Source: Chloroflexota bacterium
GTDB lineage: Bacteria > Chloroflexota > Dehalococcoidia > Lucifugimonadales > UBA3495
DNA length: 64,000 bases
Assembly: GCA_028875055.1 (NCBI GenBank)
Contig: JAPPGG010000064.1
Location: forward strand, 1-64,000
Direction: 5' to 3'
In this document: in pieces, positions 34,298 through 44,600 of the stretch
Numbering within the stretch: position 1 is the stretch's first letter
Layout of the letters: the number at the start of each line of letters is the position of its first letter
The notes under the pieces: generated by a model
Told to the model about the DNA's origin: nothing
Databases searched by the model: none
What the model saw: only the letters and a program-made list of their open reading frames with translations
Translations under genes and position numbers: made by a program

Positions 34298-35641
34298 ATG
34301 GCGACGCTGACCGCAAAATACCAGCCCTACCCTGCCTACAAGCCCTCCGGCGTCGCGTGGCTTGGGGAGATCCCGGCGCATTGGGAAATCAAACGCCTAA
34401 AGTACGCTGCCGATCTGAACCCCAAAGCCTCCGAAGCACGAGGGCTGGCACCGGACACGGAGGTTTCTTTCGTACCGATGGAAGCCATTGGCGAATACGG
34501 TGGCTTGCGCCTGTCGCTGACAAAGGAAATTTCCGACGTCAGAGACGGATACACCTATTTCAGCGACGGAGATGTGGTGGTCGCCAAAATCACCCCGTGC
34601 TTTGAGAACGGCAAGGGGTCTTTGGCAAGTGAACTCGTCAATGGAATCGCCTTCGGCACAACCGAACTCCATGTAGTGAGATGCCGGCCGGAGCTTGACA
34701 AGCGGTTCGCCTTTTATCTGACACTAACCGATTCATTTCGCAGGCTCGGTGAAGCTGAGATGTACGGCGCCGGAGGGCAGAAACGTGTTCCCGAGAGTTT
34801 TATAACGAACCTCAAACACCCCATCCCACCCCTCCCAGAACAGCACGCCATCGCCGCCTTCCTGGACCGGGAGACGGCCCGGATTGACGCGCTGGTTGCC
34901 AAGAAGGAGCGGCTGATCGAACTGCTCCAGGAAAAGCGCACGGCCCTCATCACCCGCGCCGTCACTAAGGGCCTTGACCCTGACGCTCTGATGAAGAACT
35001 CTGGCGTCGAGTGGCTAGGGAAGATTCCAACGCATTGGGAGGTGAAGCGGCTGAAATACATCGCCGATTTCATTAACGGAGCCGCTTTCAAACCTGCCGA
35101 ATGGGGCACCGAGGGTACGCCCATCATCCGGATCCAAAACCTCAATGGCGGAGATGAATTCAACCACACTACACGCAAGCTACCAATGGAGTTTACTGCT
35201 CAGAAAGGCGATATTCTCTTTGGATGGTCAGGAAACAGAGGGACTTCGTTCGGACCTTTCCTCTGGCGGCGAGAGGGCGAATACTATGTGAATCAGCATA
35301 TCTTTCGTGTGTTGCCGCTCAACGTTGAAAACGCCAATAGGGAATGGTTCTATTGGGTCTTGAAAGCGGTAACCTTCCATGTGGAGAGGCAAGCACACGG
35401 AATTATTGGAATGGTTCACGTTACGCGAGACGAACTCGGAGCAATTTATATTCCATTCCTTCCTAACATGGAGGAACAGCAGGCCATCGCCGACTTCCTC
35501 GACCAGGAAACGGCCAAACTCGATTCTCTCGTCGCCAAAGTCCGTGAAGCGATTAAGCACTTGAGCGAGCTTCGGAGCGCCCTTATTTCCGCCGCCGTTA
35601 CCGGCCGGGTTGATGTTAGAGAGGATGTAGGATGCAAGTAG
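34298..35641 (+). CDS. hsdS: Type I restriction specificity subunit HsdS
   Basis: 447 residues from ATG 34298. Two target-recognition domains start with near-identical sequence (SGVAWLGEIPAHWEIKRLKY and SGVEWLGKIPTHWEVKRLKY). Each ends in a conserved helical spacer (PEQHAIAAFLDRETARIDALVAKK and EEQQAIADFLDQETAKLDSLVAK). The two halves would read the two parts of a split target. Its end overlaps hsdR by ten bases. Confidence 0.95.
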   Translation: MATLTAKYQPYPAYKPSGVAWLGEIPAHWEIKRLKYAADLNPKASEARGLAPDTEVSFVPMEAIGEYGGLRLSLTKEISDVRDGYTYFSDGDVVVAKITPCFENGKGSLASELVNGIAFGTTELHVVRCRPELDKRFAFYLTLTDSFRRLGEAEMYGAGGQKRVPESFITNLKHPIPPLPEQHAIAAFLDRETARIDALVAKKERLIELLQEKRTALITRAVTKGLDPDALMKNSGVEWLGKIPTHWEVKRLKYIADFINGAAFKPAEWGTEGTPIIRIQNLNGGDEFNHTTRKLPMEFTAQKGDILFGWSGNRGTSFGPFLWRREGEYYVNQHIFRVLPLNVENANREWFYWVLKAVTFHVERQAHGIIGMVHVTRDELGAIYIPFLPNMEEQQAIADFLDQETAKLDSLVAKVREAIKHLSELRSALISAAVTGRVDVREDVGCK

Positions 35642-38600
35642 AGATTTCGGAACGAGCCTTTGAAGACACCATCGAAGCTTGCCTGCTCCAAAACGATGAA
35701 AGGTCGATTGGAGAGGAAAGAGGTTCCTACGTGGACCCGACGCCCGGCGGCTACCGGAAGCGGACATCCGGCGACTATGACCGCGCCATGTGCATCATTC
35801 CGGAGGACGTTCTGGACTTCGTGCTGGTGACGCAGCCCCAGGAGTGGCAGCAGCTTTCCCTACATCACGGAGCCGCCGTGAAGGAACAGTTCCTCAAGCG
35901 CCTAGCCTCCGAGATAGCCCGCCGGGGCGCCCTGGACGTGTTGCGCCAGGGCATCCGGGACATGGGCTGCCGGTTTCGGCTGGCCTACTTCCGCCCGTCC
36001 AGCGGCCTGAACGAAGAAACGCAACGGCTCCACCGGGGCAACGTCTTCTCGGTGGTGCGGCAGCTTCACTACAGCGAGAGGAACAACCAGAGCTTGGACC
36101 TGGCCCTCTTCCTCAACGGCATCCCCATCTTCACTGCGGAGCTCAAGAACCCCCTGACGGGGCAAACAGTGGAGGACGCCATTCGCCAGTACCGGACCGA
36201 CCGGGACCCGCGGGAGCCGCTGTTTGCTTACCGGCGCTGCCTGGCCCACTTTGCCGTTGACCCCGACCTGGTCTATGTCACGACACAACTGGCCGGGCCG
36301 CAGACCCGGTTCCTGCCCTTCAACCTGGGCAAGTTCGGCGGCGCCGGTAACCCGCCCGTGCCACCGACGCAGAACGGCTACGCCACATCCTACCTCTGGG
36401 AGGAGACGTGGGCGCGAGACAGCGTGCTGGACCTGGTGCGCCAGTTCATCCACGAGGTTGAGGAGGAAGACGACCGGGGCCGAAAGACGGGTCGGCGCTA
36501 CCTGATTTTCCCCCGCTACCAGCAGCTGGACTGCGTGCGGCGGTTGGTGAGCGACGCCCGGCAGCGGGGAACGGGGCAACGCTACCTGGTGCAGCACTCG
36601 GCGGGAAGTGGCAAGACCTTCACCATAGCCTGGCTGGCCCACCAACTGTCCACTCTTCACGATGCGGACGACCGCCGTGTGTTCGACTCCATCGTCGTTA
36701 TTTCCGACCGCCGGGTGCTCGACCGCCAACTCCAGGCTACGATGCGCCAGTTCGAGCAGACGCTGGGCGTGGTGGAGAATGTGGACACTACCTCCATGCA
36801 ACTCAAGGAAGCGCTGGAGTCCGGCAAGACCATTATCGTTACCACCCTCCAGAAGTTCCCAGTCATTGCTCAGGAAATCGGCGAGTTGCCGGGCCAGCGA
36901 TTCGCCCTGATTGTGGACGAAGCCCACTCGTCTCAGTCCGGCGAGGGAACCCAGGGGCCGAGGGACGTGCTGGCCGCGCCGTCCCTGGAGGAGGCCGAAA
37001 CAGAGGATGCCGATGCCCCCATTCCGGAAGACGAAGACTTGGACAACGCGGCGTTGGCGCAAATGGCGAGGCGGCAGCAACCGGCCAACGTTTCCACCTT
37101 TGCCTTCACCGCCACCCCGAAACCGAAGACACTGGAGCTTTTCGGCACCCACCGTCCCGACGGGTCTTTCGCGCCCTTCCACCTCTACAGTATGCGCCAG
37201 GCCATCGAGGAAGGGTTCATCCTGGACGTACTGGAAAGCTACACCACCTACCGGGCCTATTGGCAGCTGCTCAAGACCATTGAGGACGACCCGCGTTACG
37301 ACAAGTCCAAAGCCACTTACCTCCTCCGATCCTTCGTGGACCTGCACCCCCACGCCATAGACCAGAAGGTGCGGATTATGGTCGAGCACTTCACGGGCAA
37401 GTCCCAGAGCGAAATAGGCGGACGGGCAAAGGCGATGATTGTGACGCGCTCGCGCCTGCACGCCGTCCGCTACAAGCTGGCCGTGGACCGGCGCCTGGCC
37501 GAGCTGGGCAATCCGTTCAAGTCGCTGGTGGCATTCTCGGGGACAGTGCATGACGGTGGCCAGTCCTATACGGAAGCCAGTATGAACAGCATATCGGAGG
37601 CCCAGACCGCTAGGACGTTTGAATCCCCTGAATACCGGATGCTGATTGTCGCCAACAAGTTCCAGACCGGATTTGACCAGCCACTCCTGCAAACCATGTA
37701 CGTGGACAAGAAGCTGGGCGGCGTCAACGCGGTGCAGACCCTCTCCCGGCTGAACCGAACGCACCCCGACAAGCCCGGCACCATGGTCATCGACTTCGCC
37801 AACGAGTCCGACGTCATCCAGGCCGCCTTCCAACCCTACTATGAAACGACAATCTTGTCAGAGGCCACCGACCCCAACCTGCTGTATGAGGTTCAGACGC
37901 GACTGAAGACTTACCCGGTCTTCACCGATGAGGATGTGGATGCCTTTGCCGGAGTGTTCTTCGGCCCCGGTTCAACCCAAGCCCAGCTTTATGCCGCGCT
38001 GGCTCCGTCCGTCCAACGCTTTTCCGAGCTTCAGGAAGACGAGCGGCAGGATTTCCGGGGGCAGGTAACGGACTACGTGCGCCTGTATTCCTTCTTGGCC
38101 CAGGTGATTACCTTCCTGGACGCCGACCTTGAGAAGCTCTACGTGTTCGCTCGGCACCTCCGACGGTTGCTCAGGGTTGACCGGGAAGAATTGCCGCTTG
38201 AAATCCAGCAGAACATCGACATGGAGTCTTACCGTGTCCAGCAGACTGGCAGCGGGAAAGTTGCGCTGGAACGGAAGGGAGACAAGCTGGACCCGGTACG
38301 TACCAAGGAACCAGGACAAAGAACGCCGGAGGAATTGGAAGCCCTCTCACGCATCATTGCTGATCTCAACGAACGTTTCGGTATCGAGTTGGGTCCCGAA
38401 CACCGGATTACTTTGGGCAGGATGATGGAGCGCCTGGAAGAGGATGCAGCGCTGGAGGTCGCGGCCAAGGTCAACACCTTGGAGAACGTGCGGATCACCT
38501 TTGACCACAAAGTGGAGCAGGTTATCCAGGAAATCATCGACCTGAATTTCGATCTCTATAAGCGGATAACCGACGACCCCGCATTCGGGGAGGTAGTAAA

Positions 38601-38682
38601 GAACCACTTGTTTGACCAGTATTTGCTTGCGCGTCGCACCCCGTTGTCTGACAAGACCGGCGCGGGTTACGAAGCGTTGTAG
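35632..38682 (+). CDS. hsdR: Type I restriction endonuclease subunit HsdR
   Basis: 1016 residues. N-terminal nuclease domain with GIPIFTAELKNPLTGQ (PD-(D/E)XK, about 165). SF2 translocase motifs follow: QHSAGSGKTFTIAWLAH (Walker A, about 323), VDEAHSSQSG (about 428), FTATPKPKTLELFG, and LIVANKFQTGFDQP. A helical C-terminus docks to HsdM. It pulls DNA and cuts it away from unmethylated sites. All catalytic motifs look intact. Confidence 0.95.
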   Translation: MQVEISERAFEDTIEACLLQNDERSIGEERGSYVDPTPGGYRKRTSGDYDRAMCIIPEDVLDFVLVTQPQEWQQLSLHHGAAVKEQFLKRLASEIARRGALDVLRQGIRDMGCRFRLAYFRPSSGLNEETQRLHRGNVFSVVRQLHYSERNNQSLDLALFLNGIPIFTAELKNPLTGQTVEDAIRQYRTDRDPREPLFAYRRCLAHFAVDPDLVYVTTQLAGPQTRFLPFNLGKFGGAGNPPVPPTQNGYATSYLWEETWARDSVLDLVRQFIHEVEEEDDRGRKTGRRYLIFPRYQQLDCVRRLVSDARQRGTGQRYLVQHSAGSGKTFTIAWLAHQLSTLHDADDRRVFDSIVVISDRRVLDRQLQATMRQFEQTLGVVENVDTTSMQLKEALESGKTIIVTTLQKFPVIAQEIGELPGQRFALIVDEAHSSQSGEGTQGPRDVLAAPSLEEAETEDADAPIPEDEDLDNAALAQMARRQQPANVSTFAFTATPKPKTLELFGTHRPDGSFAPFHLYSMRQAIEEGFILDVLESYTTYRAYWQLLKTIEDDPRYDKSKATYLLRSFVDLHPHAIDQKVRIMVEHFTGKSQSEIGGRAKAMIVTRSRLHAVRYKLAVDRRLAELGNPFKSLVAFSGTVHDGGQSYTEASMNSISEAQTARTFESPEYRMLIVANKFQTGFDQPLLQTMYVDKKLGGVNAVQTLSRLNRTHPDKPGTMVIDFANESDVIQAAFQPYYETTILSEATDPNLLYEVQTRLKTYPVFTDEDVDAFAGVFFGPGSTQAQLYAALAPSVQRFSELQEDERQDFRGQVTDYVRLYSFLAQVITFLDADLEKLYVFARHLRRLLRVDREELPLEIQQNIDMESYRVQQTGSGKVALERKGDKLDPVRTKEPGQRTPEELEALSRIIADLNERFGIELGPEHRITLGRMMERLEEDAALEVAAKVNTLENVRITFDHKVEQVIQEIIDLNFDLYKRITDDPAFGEVVKNHLFDQYLLARRTPLSDKTGAGYEAL

Positions 38683-39009
38683 CATCTTTCAATCTGATAA
38701 CCTATCGAAACTCGAACAGGCTCGCGATCCGGGTGACCATGGACTTGGGAACGGCTTCAGTGGGCCCTTGGCCTTTCGATGATGAAAACGAGAGGAGTTG
38801 ACCGGTTCGGCCCGGATCCTGGGGCGATTTCTCACCGTATTGGAAGAACCGTTCAGGGCTCGGAGGAGTCAATTTCAGACATACCAACCCCTGCTCGCCC
38901 CGTTTCAGGTCGGAGAGGGTCTTGATGACGGAAATCGGAACGTTCAGCCTTAGTCCAGCAGGTTGTCATGCCGTGGGAAATGACATACCTTACCCACCAG
39001 GCGACCACC
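38683..39009. other. Intergenic, possible decayed small gene on the minus strand
   Basis: On the minus strand a frame of about 85 codons (LNVPISVIKTLSDLKRGEQG ... FEFR, ending at 38702) looks protein-like but has no ATG and an upstream stop. It is not called as a gene. Nothing else is seen. Confidence 0.35.
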
Positions 39010-39444
39010 ATGAAAAGAAAAAGCACGTGGCACCGTAGCCTGCTGGTCTTAGCCGCCATGATAGCCGCTATGCCGATAGTGTTGACTATGGGGTGTCGCG
39101 AACCTGTAACAATCGAAGTTCCAGCTCCACGGCCGGTAGTAGAATTATATCAGTGGCTGCTTGAAGACAAGGCCCTCAATGAGTCCCGCTCTGAGCTCCG
39201 GGAAGAAAAGCGGGAAGTACACAGCTTCGTTGGCCCTATCACAGAAATAGATGGGAGCACGGTCAGGTTTCGCATTGAGGATAGACTGCTCCAACGAGAC
39301 ACGTGGCTCGAATGCGAGTTCGCCAGCGAGCGATCTATATTATCGTTGGATGCCGGCCAGATGGTGACTTTGTATGGATTCCTGAAGGATGTGGACAGGG
39401 TCGTGAAATTCGACAAGTGCGGATTCTATGGCAACAGCCGATAG
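39010..39444 (+). CDS. Putative lipoprotein with OB-fold-like domain
   Basis: 144 residues from ATG 39010. A signal peptide (KRKSTWHRSLLVLAAMIAAMPIVLTMGC) ends in a lipobox-like TMGC, so the mature protein would be lipid-anchored outside the membrane. Residues 75-140 (VHSFVGPITEIDGSTVRFRI ... LECEFASERSILSLDAGQMVTLYGFLKDV) resemble the OB-fold 'tRNA_anti-like' domain of secreted proteins. Role unknown. Located between hsdR and a decayed nuclease gene. Confidence 0.65.
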   Translation: MKRKSTWHRSLLVLAAMIAAMPIVLTMGCREPVTIEVPAPRPVVELYQWLLEDKALNESRSELREEKREVHSFVGPITEIDGSTVRFRIEDRLLQRDTWLECEFASERSILSLDAGQMVTLYGFLKDVDRVVKFDKCGFYGNSR

Positions 39445-39625
39445 CAAAGCCGACCAAACCTCAAAAGCAGAGGCAGGGTAAGAATTTCGTCGAGCAGGCC
39501 GAACTTTGCACAGCCCTAAATCACTCAAAAACTCCTTGTGTTCGTCTATCACTGGTTGAACCTGAATCTCCTTTAGGCTTACAGCCCCATCCACATCTCA
39601 AAGACGGTACTGCCTACCGTCAAGT

Positions 39626-39636
39626 CAGGCCCACCA
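39626..39636. other. Second copy of the tRNA 3' end 11-mer
   Basis: CAGGCCCACCA, followed by AACT, matches 17879-17889 (followed by GACT). Possible right attachment site of a 21.7-kb element holding the recombinase, McrBC and type I RM genes. It lies outside any called gene; chance cannot be excluded. Confidence 0.3.
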
Positions 39637-39750
39637 AACTGGATAAAATCAAGAACCTTCCACATCAGGTTCGCCTTGGACCTGTGATTGGGTTAACGTT
39701 TCAACTCTCCCGCCAATAGAAGCCGAGCAATTAGGTGGACCGGATGCTGA

Positions 39751-40106
39751 TTGATTCAACATGCCGGACAGAAAGAACCGAATGCCAACAATGCCCTGGG
39801 AGAATTGCTACGAGGTATGGTGCCGGGCTGCAAAGTCCGATCCAAGAACACCCATACCTTCCCTGACCATCAGGGGCATCACGTAGACGTTCTGATTGCC
39901 GCCCCGGTCGATCCATTATAATAGTTATAATAGTCGAAGCCGAATATGAACCTGCCGCTGAGTGGAGAGACGCCTTCGAACGATTGGGGCTTTGCGTATA
40001 GGGCCAACCCCGAACGGTCGAGGCGGCAATGGCAGTGCGTTACCTGAAGGCTGTAGAGGATGCCTATGATGCTCGGCAAGCCCTATCCGAAGCTCGTCTC
40101 TCCTAA
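39751..40106 (+). pseudogene. Decayed PD-(D/E)XK nuclease-like gene
   Basis: Three consecutive pieces make one protein. NANNALGELLRGMVPGCKV and NTHTFPDHQGHHVDVLIAAP lead to a stop at 39919. After a frame change at a duplicated TATAATAGT, VIIVEAEYEPAAEWRDAFERLGL leads to an in-frame TAG (39999-40001). Finally comes TVEAAMAVRYLKAVEDAYDA. The Asp in HVDVLI and the VEAE section look like a nuclease core. No start codon of quality; clearly inactivated. Confidence 0.6.
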
Positions 40107-40166
40107 CTACGTCCTGCACCAATGCTACAGTGAGTTTCTTGTATCGTAGGGTAGGGAGGGACCATT

Positions 40167-41459
40167 ATGAGCGCTCGAAAAGTAATTGTCTTGCTCGTTG
40201 TCGCCGTGCCTATTTTCTTTGTGTCATGCCTCTTCGCCATCGGATTAGTGATCGGTCCATCGGACCCCGAAACTCCCGCTGAGCGCGCCCACACCCGCCC
40301 CGGGGTGGAGGATACAGACGGGGAGACCTGGGAGTATATCCTTGAGATTGCACCCATCCTGGCTGATGACGATTGGTGGGACGAAGAACACAAACAATAC
40401 AACGACTACCTCATCGAGGCGTACCGCATCCGCTTCGCCCGACCCTGGTCCACGGCTACCGACGATGAAATCTGGGAGTATGTCCTCGAGGTCCAACCCC
40501 TGATGACAGTTACTCGAAACCCGGATGAAGATGAGATTGCCAGCCTCATCGAGTCTTGGCGAACACACGGGGCACCGAGGGACGCTACGGGCGGACTCCC
40601 CGGGTCGAGCGCTACGGTTGAAGAGATCTGGGACTATTTCCTCGATCTTGATCCCAGCATGGTTCTTACGGACAGTGAGATAGTCGCCAGTTACATCAGG
40701 CAGTACCTGACAGAACCCGAGGCCATCCCATGTTGCCCGCGTTCAAGTGGGCAGGACGTTCCAGCCGGATCTATAATGAGAGTCCAGGCCACGTTGAACG
40801 CGAATGCGACATATACGGCGGTCGCCACCAGACAGGCCGTGAACACGGTGGTCGCCGTGATGAACAAACCGGCAGGACCCATCACCACGCCTGCCGACTT
40901 GGTGGCTCGAGTTGAAAACGGCGTGGTCCGGGTCGCGGGCGGTTCAGGATTCATCTTCGACGTCATTGATGAGACGGCATTCGTTGCCACGAATCATCAC
41001 GTCATTGACGGAATGAGGAACGTGGAGGTGGTGGTCAAGAACTACGAGACCTATGAGGCGTTGGTGCTGGGCTGGGATGTCGAGAGGGACGTGGCCGCAC
41101 TCTCCATATGTTGCTCGCATGACTTCCTTGCTCTGCCCTGGGACCCCGCGGCCGAGATGGAGACTGGAGATTCGGTCGTCGCTATCGGCTACCCGCAGAG
41201 GGGTGGACTGGGGGTAACCACCACCGTCGGAGAGATATCGGAATCTGACGTGCAGAACTCATCGTATGACCTGATCCTTCATACGGCGCCCTTGAACCCG
41301 GGCAACAGCGGAGGGCCTCTGTTCTCAATGCCGGACGGCAAAGTTCTTGGAATCAACACAGCCCGGGGTACAGAATCTCTCGGATTCTACGCCGTACCGT
41401 TTCAGGCTATCGAAGAACAGGTGGCCCAATGGCGTTCTCAATTGGTGGTTCCTCGCTAG
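40167..41459 (+). CDS. HtrA-like trypsin-fold serine protease with repeated N-terminal motifs
   Basis: 430 residues. A membrane helix at 5-29 (VIVLLVVAVPIFFVSCLFAIGLVIG) places the rest outside or anchors it. Residues about 50-185 hold three imperfect repeats built on (E/T)-I/T-W-(E/D)-Y-x-L-(E/D)-x-x-P followed by an acidic DxxE segment. The protease domain has His (TNHHVIDG, about 277), Asp (WDVERDVAAL, about 308) and Ser (LNPGNSGGPLF, about 381). No PDZ domain. It could be a protein quality-control or signalling protease; in this defence context a proteolytic effector role is possible but unproven. Confidence 0.85.
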   Translation: MSARKVIVLLVVAVPIFFVSCLFAIGLVIGPSDPETPAERAHTRPGVEDTDGETWEYILEIAPILADDDWWDEEHKQYNDYLIEAYRIRFARPWSTATDDEIWEYVLEVQPLMTVTRNPDEDEIASLIESWRTHGAPRDATGGLPGSSATVEEIWDYFLDLDPSMVLTDSEIVASYIRQYLTEPEAIPCCPRSSGQDVPAGSIMRVQATLNANATYTAVATRQAVNTVVAVMNKPAGPITTPADLVARVENGVVRVAGGSGFIFDVIDETAFVATNHHVIDGMRNVEVVVKNYETYEALVLGWDVERDVAALSICCSHDFLALPWDPAAEMETGDSVVAIGYPQRGGLGVTTTVGEISESDVQNSSYDLILHTAPLNPGNSGGPLFSMPDGKVLGINTARGTESLGFYAVPFQAIEEQVAQWRSQLVVPR

Positions 41460-41612
41460 AACACATAACGGCAAGGAAGGTTACAGGCAGATTCCCGAAG
41501 TTGAGCCCCTTGGATTTGCGGGTGCCATCGTTCGGCGGTTTAGGATGGACGGTGCAGCGATTGAGGACGTCACAGTTTCCCGGGACCTCACTATGCTGCG
41601 GTACAGCAGCAT

Positions 41613-44600
41613 TCAGTAGGCTCCTCGATTTAAGTGGTGCCTGACAACCAGTTCACGCAACCCTTGATTCAAGTCTGCTCGCAGACCCTTCGCCAACAAC
41701 TTGTCAACGACTTCCCAGGACCCTTCCCAAAACCATGGGCTAGTATCGTACCGTCCCAGATGCACCAGGAACTTGGCCAGATCGTCAGGATACCGTTCTA
41801 TCAGTTCGCTCTCTCCGAGGTCCTGCAAGATGTATGATCGAGTCAGGGTCCTCGAAGGCATTTCGATTGCCACTCCGACAGCCTCAGGGAATACTCCGGG
41901 CAAGTGGATCACCCATTCAAGCATTTGGGCAATTTCCACATCGTCCAGACAGCCAGGTACACCCTGTAGGCGATTTAGCCAGTAATCCTTGAGCCATACA
42001 TTCCACCATTCCTGCTGTCTACTCTCGTCGAGGTCGCGCAAACGACGGCCGATTGCAATTGCAAACTGGTTCTTCGTTTCTTCGTCGGCGTGCTTGAAGA
42101 ACTCGGTAATCCAATCATCGTTGCCTCCACTGATGAACCAACCCATTACGGTGACATAGAATTCTACGAAGCGCGTCAGCATCTGTCCTTGGAATTCTCG
42201 GGCTACTCGTGGAACCCCGGTAGTAAATTTCTCGCGTAGGAGGTCGGCAATCTGCGGGGATAAACGTCCCCAATATAGAAAACCATCCCACGCGCACTGA
42301 AAATCTTCGTGCTCAGTGTCAAAGAGTGGCAGCAGGTTGTTAATTGTCCAATCCTCATCGGCGGCGAGAAAGAAATGAAAGTTGCTGGCCAGTACGGTGC
42401 GGCCGAGTTTTCCAAGCACACCGTCTTCTTCGATGATGGCATCCAATGCCTCCCTGTATTCAGCGCCGAGCGATTGCGGCGTGAGTTCCTGCTGCCGACG
42501 CCACAGTACGATGCTGTGGATCCAAAACAGAGCCAATTGGCCGGATGCATGATTGAGAGCCCTGTTTAACCAGCTAACGTACTGCGAAGTTCCGCCTACG
42601 GACGCGGTGAATTCGAGAAGTTTGTCCGATGAGACGTACTGACGCAATGTTACAGCTATCGAATTAGCCGCGTCCTGTAATTCCATCGCTGCTGATTCTT
42701 CGGTTTTGCGAACCAATCCACTGAGGATATTGGCAATTTCACGCGGGTGTTGTCGGTACAACTCTACGGCTGACAAGTGGGACAGTACACGTTCCACACC
42801 GTTGTGGTCGAGTTCCGCTGTCGCCCAAGAAGTAATCACATATTCCCACAGATCTGAGTTCCATGCCCCGATTTCAGCCATAGCGTCAGCCAGGTCAAGT
42901 CCCCAAGACGGGTTGGCTTCGGCGGCTTGTCTGACCGCACCCAGCATCGCCCAGCTATCATGTCCGTCGAACCACTGCTGAGCAGTCGGTTGGTACGCCA
43001 ACAAATCTGGCAATGCTTCAGCCGCCTGCCGCGCCAAGAGCACGCCAACATCCCAAGTGCTTTGAGTGAGCGACCGTACTCCGGACCAGTGGTAGTGAGT
43101 GAAATCAGGATGCTCCGACACCACGAAATCCGGACGCCGGGCCCAGACGGCGTCCAGCGCCTCCTTGACTATGCTGCAATCCGGGTCAGAATGGTGCAAC
43201 CAGTGGAACCAGGTAAAACTGTGATGCGCCGATATCTCTTCGCTATCGTAGTGCTCGCTTTCCGGCACCCTGTACTCAGAGATTGCTTGAATAAGCGCCG
43301 TCCTTTGCCGAGGAGCAGCTTGTGGGTACTCATGGGCAACTGCGCGGAATATCTCGTGGTGGATGGCAACTTCGTTCACGTCGCATCGTTCTAGCAGCCA
43401 GGCAATTTTGTCGTCGGCGGACAGATCATTACGGGCGGCCAAGGCGTGGATAGCCAGACGTCGCAACAATGGCACGTCGGAGCCGGCAGTGCGGTCGCAC
43501 CAAACTCCCGCAACAACCGGGGCATTGGCGGCCGGCCACTCCAGGCACTCCCGCGCAGCATCAATCAGTGGATCTGTCTCCCGGCTCAGATTATCCTGAT
43601 CGTGTGGTTCGATGGCTGACCTGCTGAAGCTGTCCCAACGCGAAGTCGCATCCCTGCCCTCCCAGGCATTCAAAATCGCATGGCGCTCTTTCAACCGTAT
43701 GGTAGTCAACGCCAGCAGCGGTTCGGCCATTTCGGGCAAGTTAGGCTCGATACAGTCCGAAAAAATCTTCTGCGCATAGTAGTGGAACATATCAGAGTTA
43801 CGCCATTCGGGGCGCGGCGGCACTCGATTGGGTCGATTCATCATCGCTTCGTACACTCGCAACAGGCTGTCGGTTGCGCTAACGCTCGCGCAGGCTTCCG
43901 CTAGCCAGGACAAAGCGGCATCATTGGCGTCCGTCGGGATAGCGCTCGCTAGGAAAAGGACCCAGCGCGTCATAACCACCGCGTCCGGCGATTGTGGGAT
44001 GCTGTCTTGCATCTGCCAACTCAGTAGCCGCCACACTTCTGGGTTCAGACGGCGATCATAGCGTTCGATCAGCGCAAAAAGCGCGCTGTCGTGAGCCATG
44101 GCGAAACGGGAAACTAACCAGCAGACAAGGGTCTGATCTCGTTCACTGAGTTCCCCGTATGTGAACAGCCTCGCCAAATGACCATTGCGTGCAAGCCACT
44201 CAACCCATTCTGGTAATTCGGCGGACTCGACGAAGAACCTTGTCTTTACTGGGTCGCTGAGGGCGTGTTCAATGATTCCAGCGCTTTCATCATCGATGGG
44301 TGGGTACCCGCTGGCAATCGCGGTAATTTCACGCTGCCAGTCAAGGACACCGCGTTGCAGGAAACTGGACAACCCGGCCACAGCCGCGTCCAAGCCATCG
44401 AAGTCTTTGGCGTGCTCTTGGTGGAAGGTAACGGGTTCGATGCCCATCCGACGCCAACGGCTGGGGTCATCAATTTGGTCGCCTATCAGTGCGAAACGTT
44501 GCTGGCCGCCATCCGGTGGCAACGAAGGAGTTAGGTAGGTCATTATCGTGTCGCTATGGCTATAACCTACAAACAGCACGGTGCAATTGGTGAAAAGGTC

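Noticed and set aside
35902-37833. 643-codon minus-strand frame
   Set aside because: Shadow of hsdR; composition is typical of an antisense GC-rich frame and no domain is recognisable.
38702-38887. Small minus-strand gene after hsdR
   Set aside because: Protein-like but lacks an ATG or a ribosome site and has an upstream in-frame stop.
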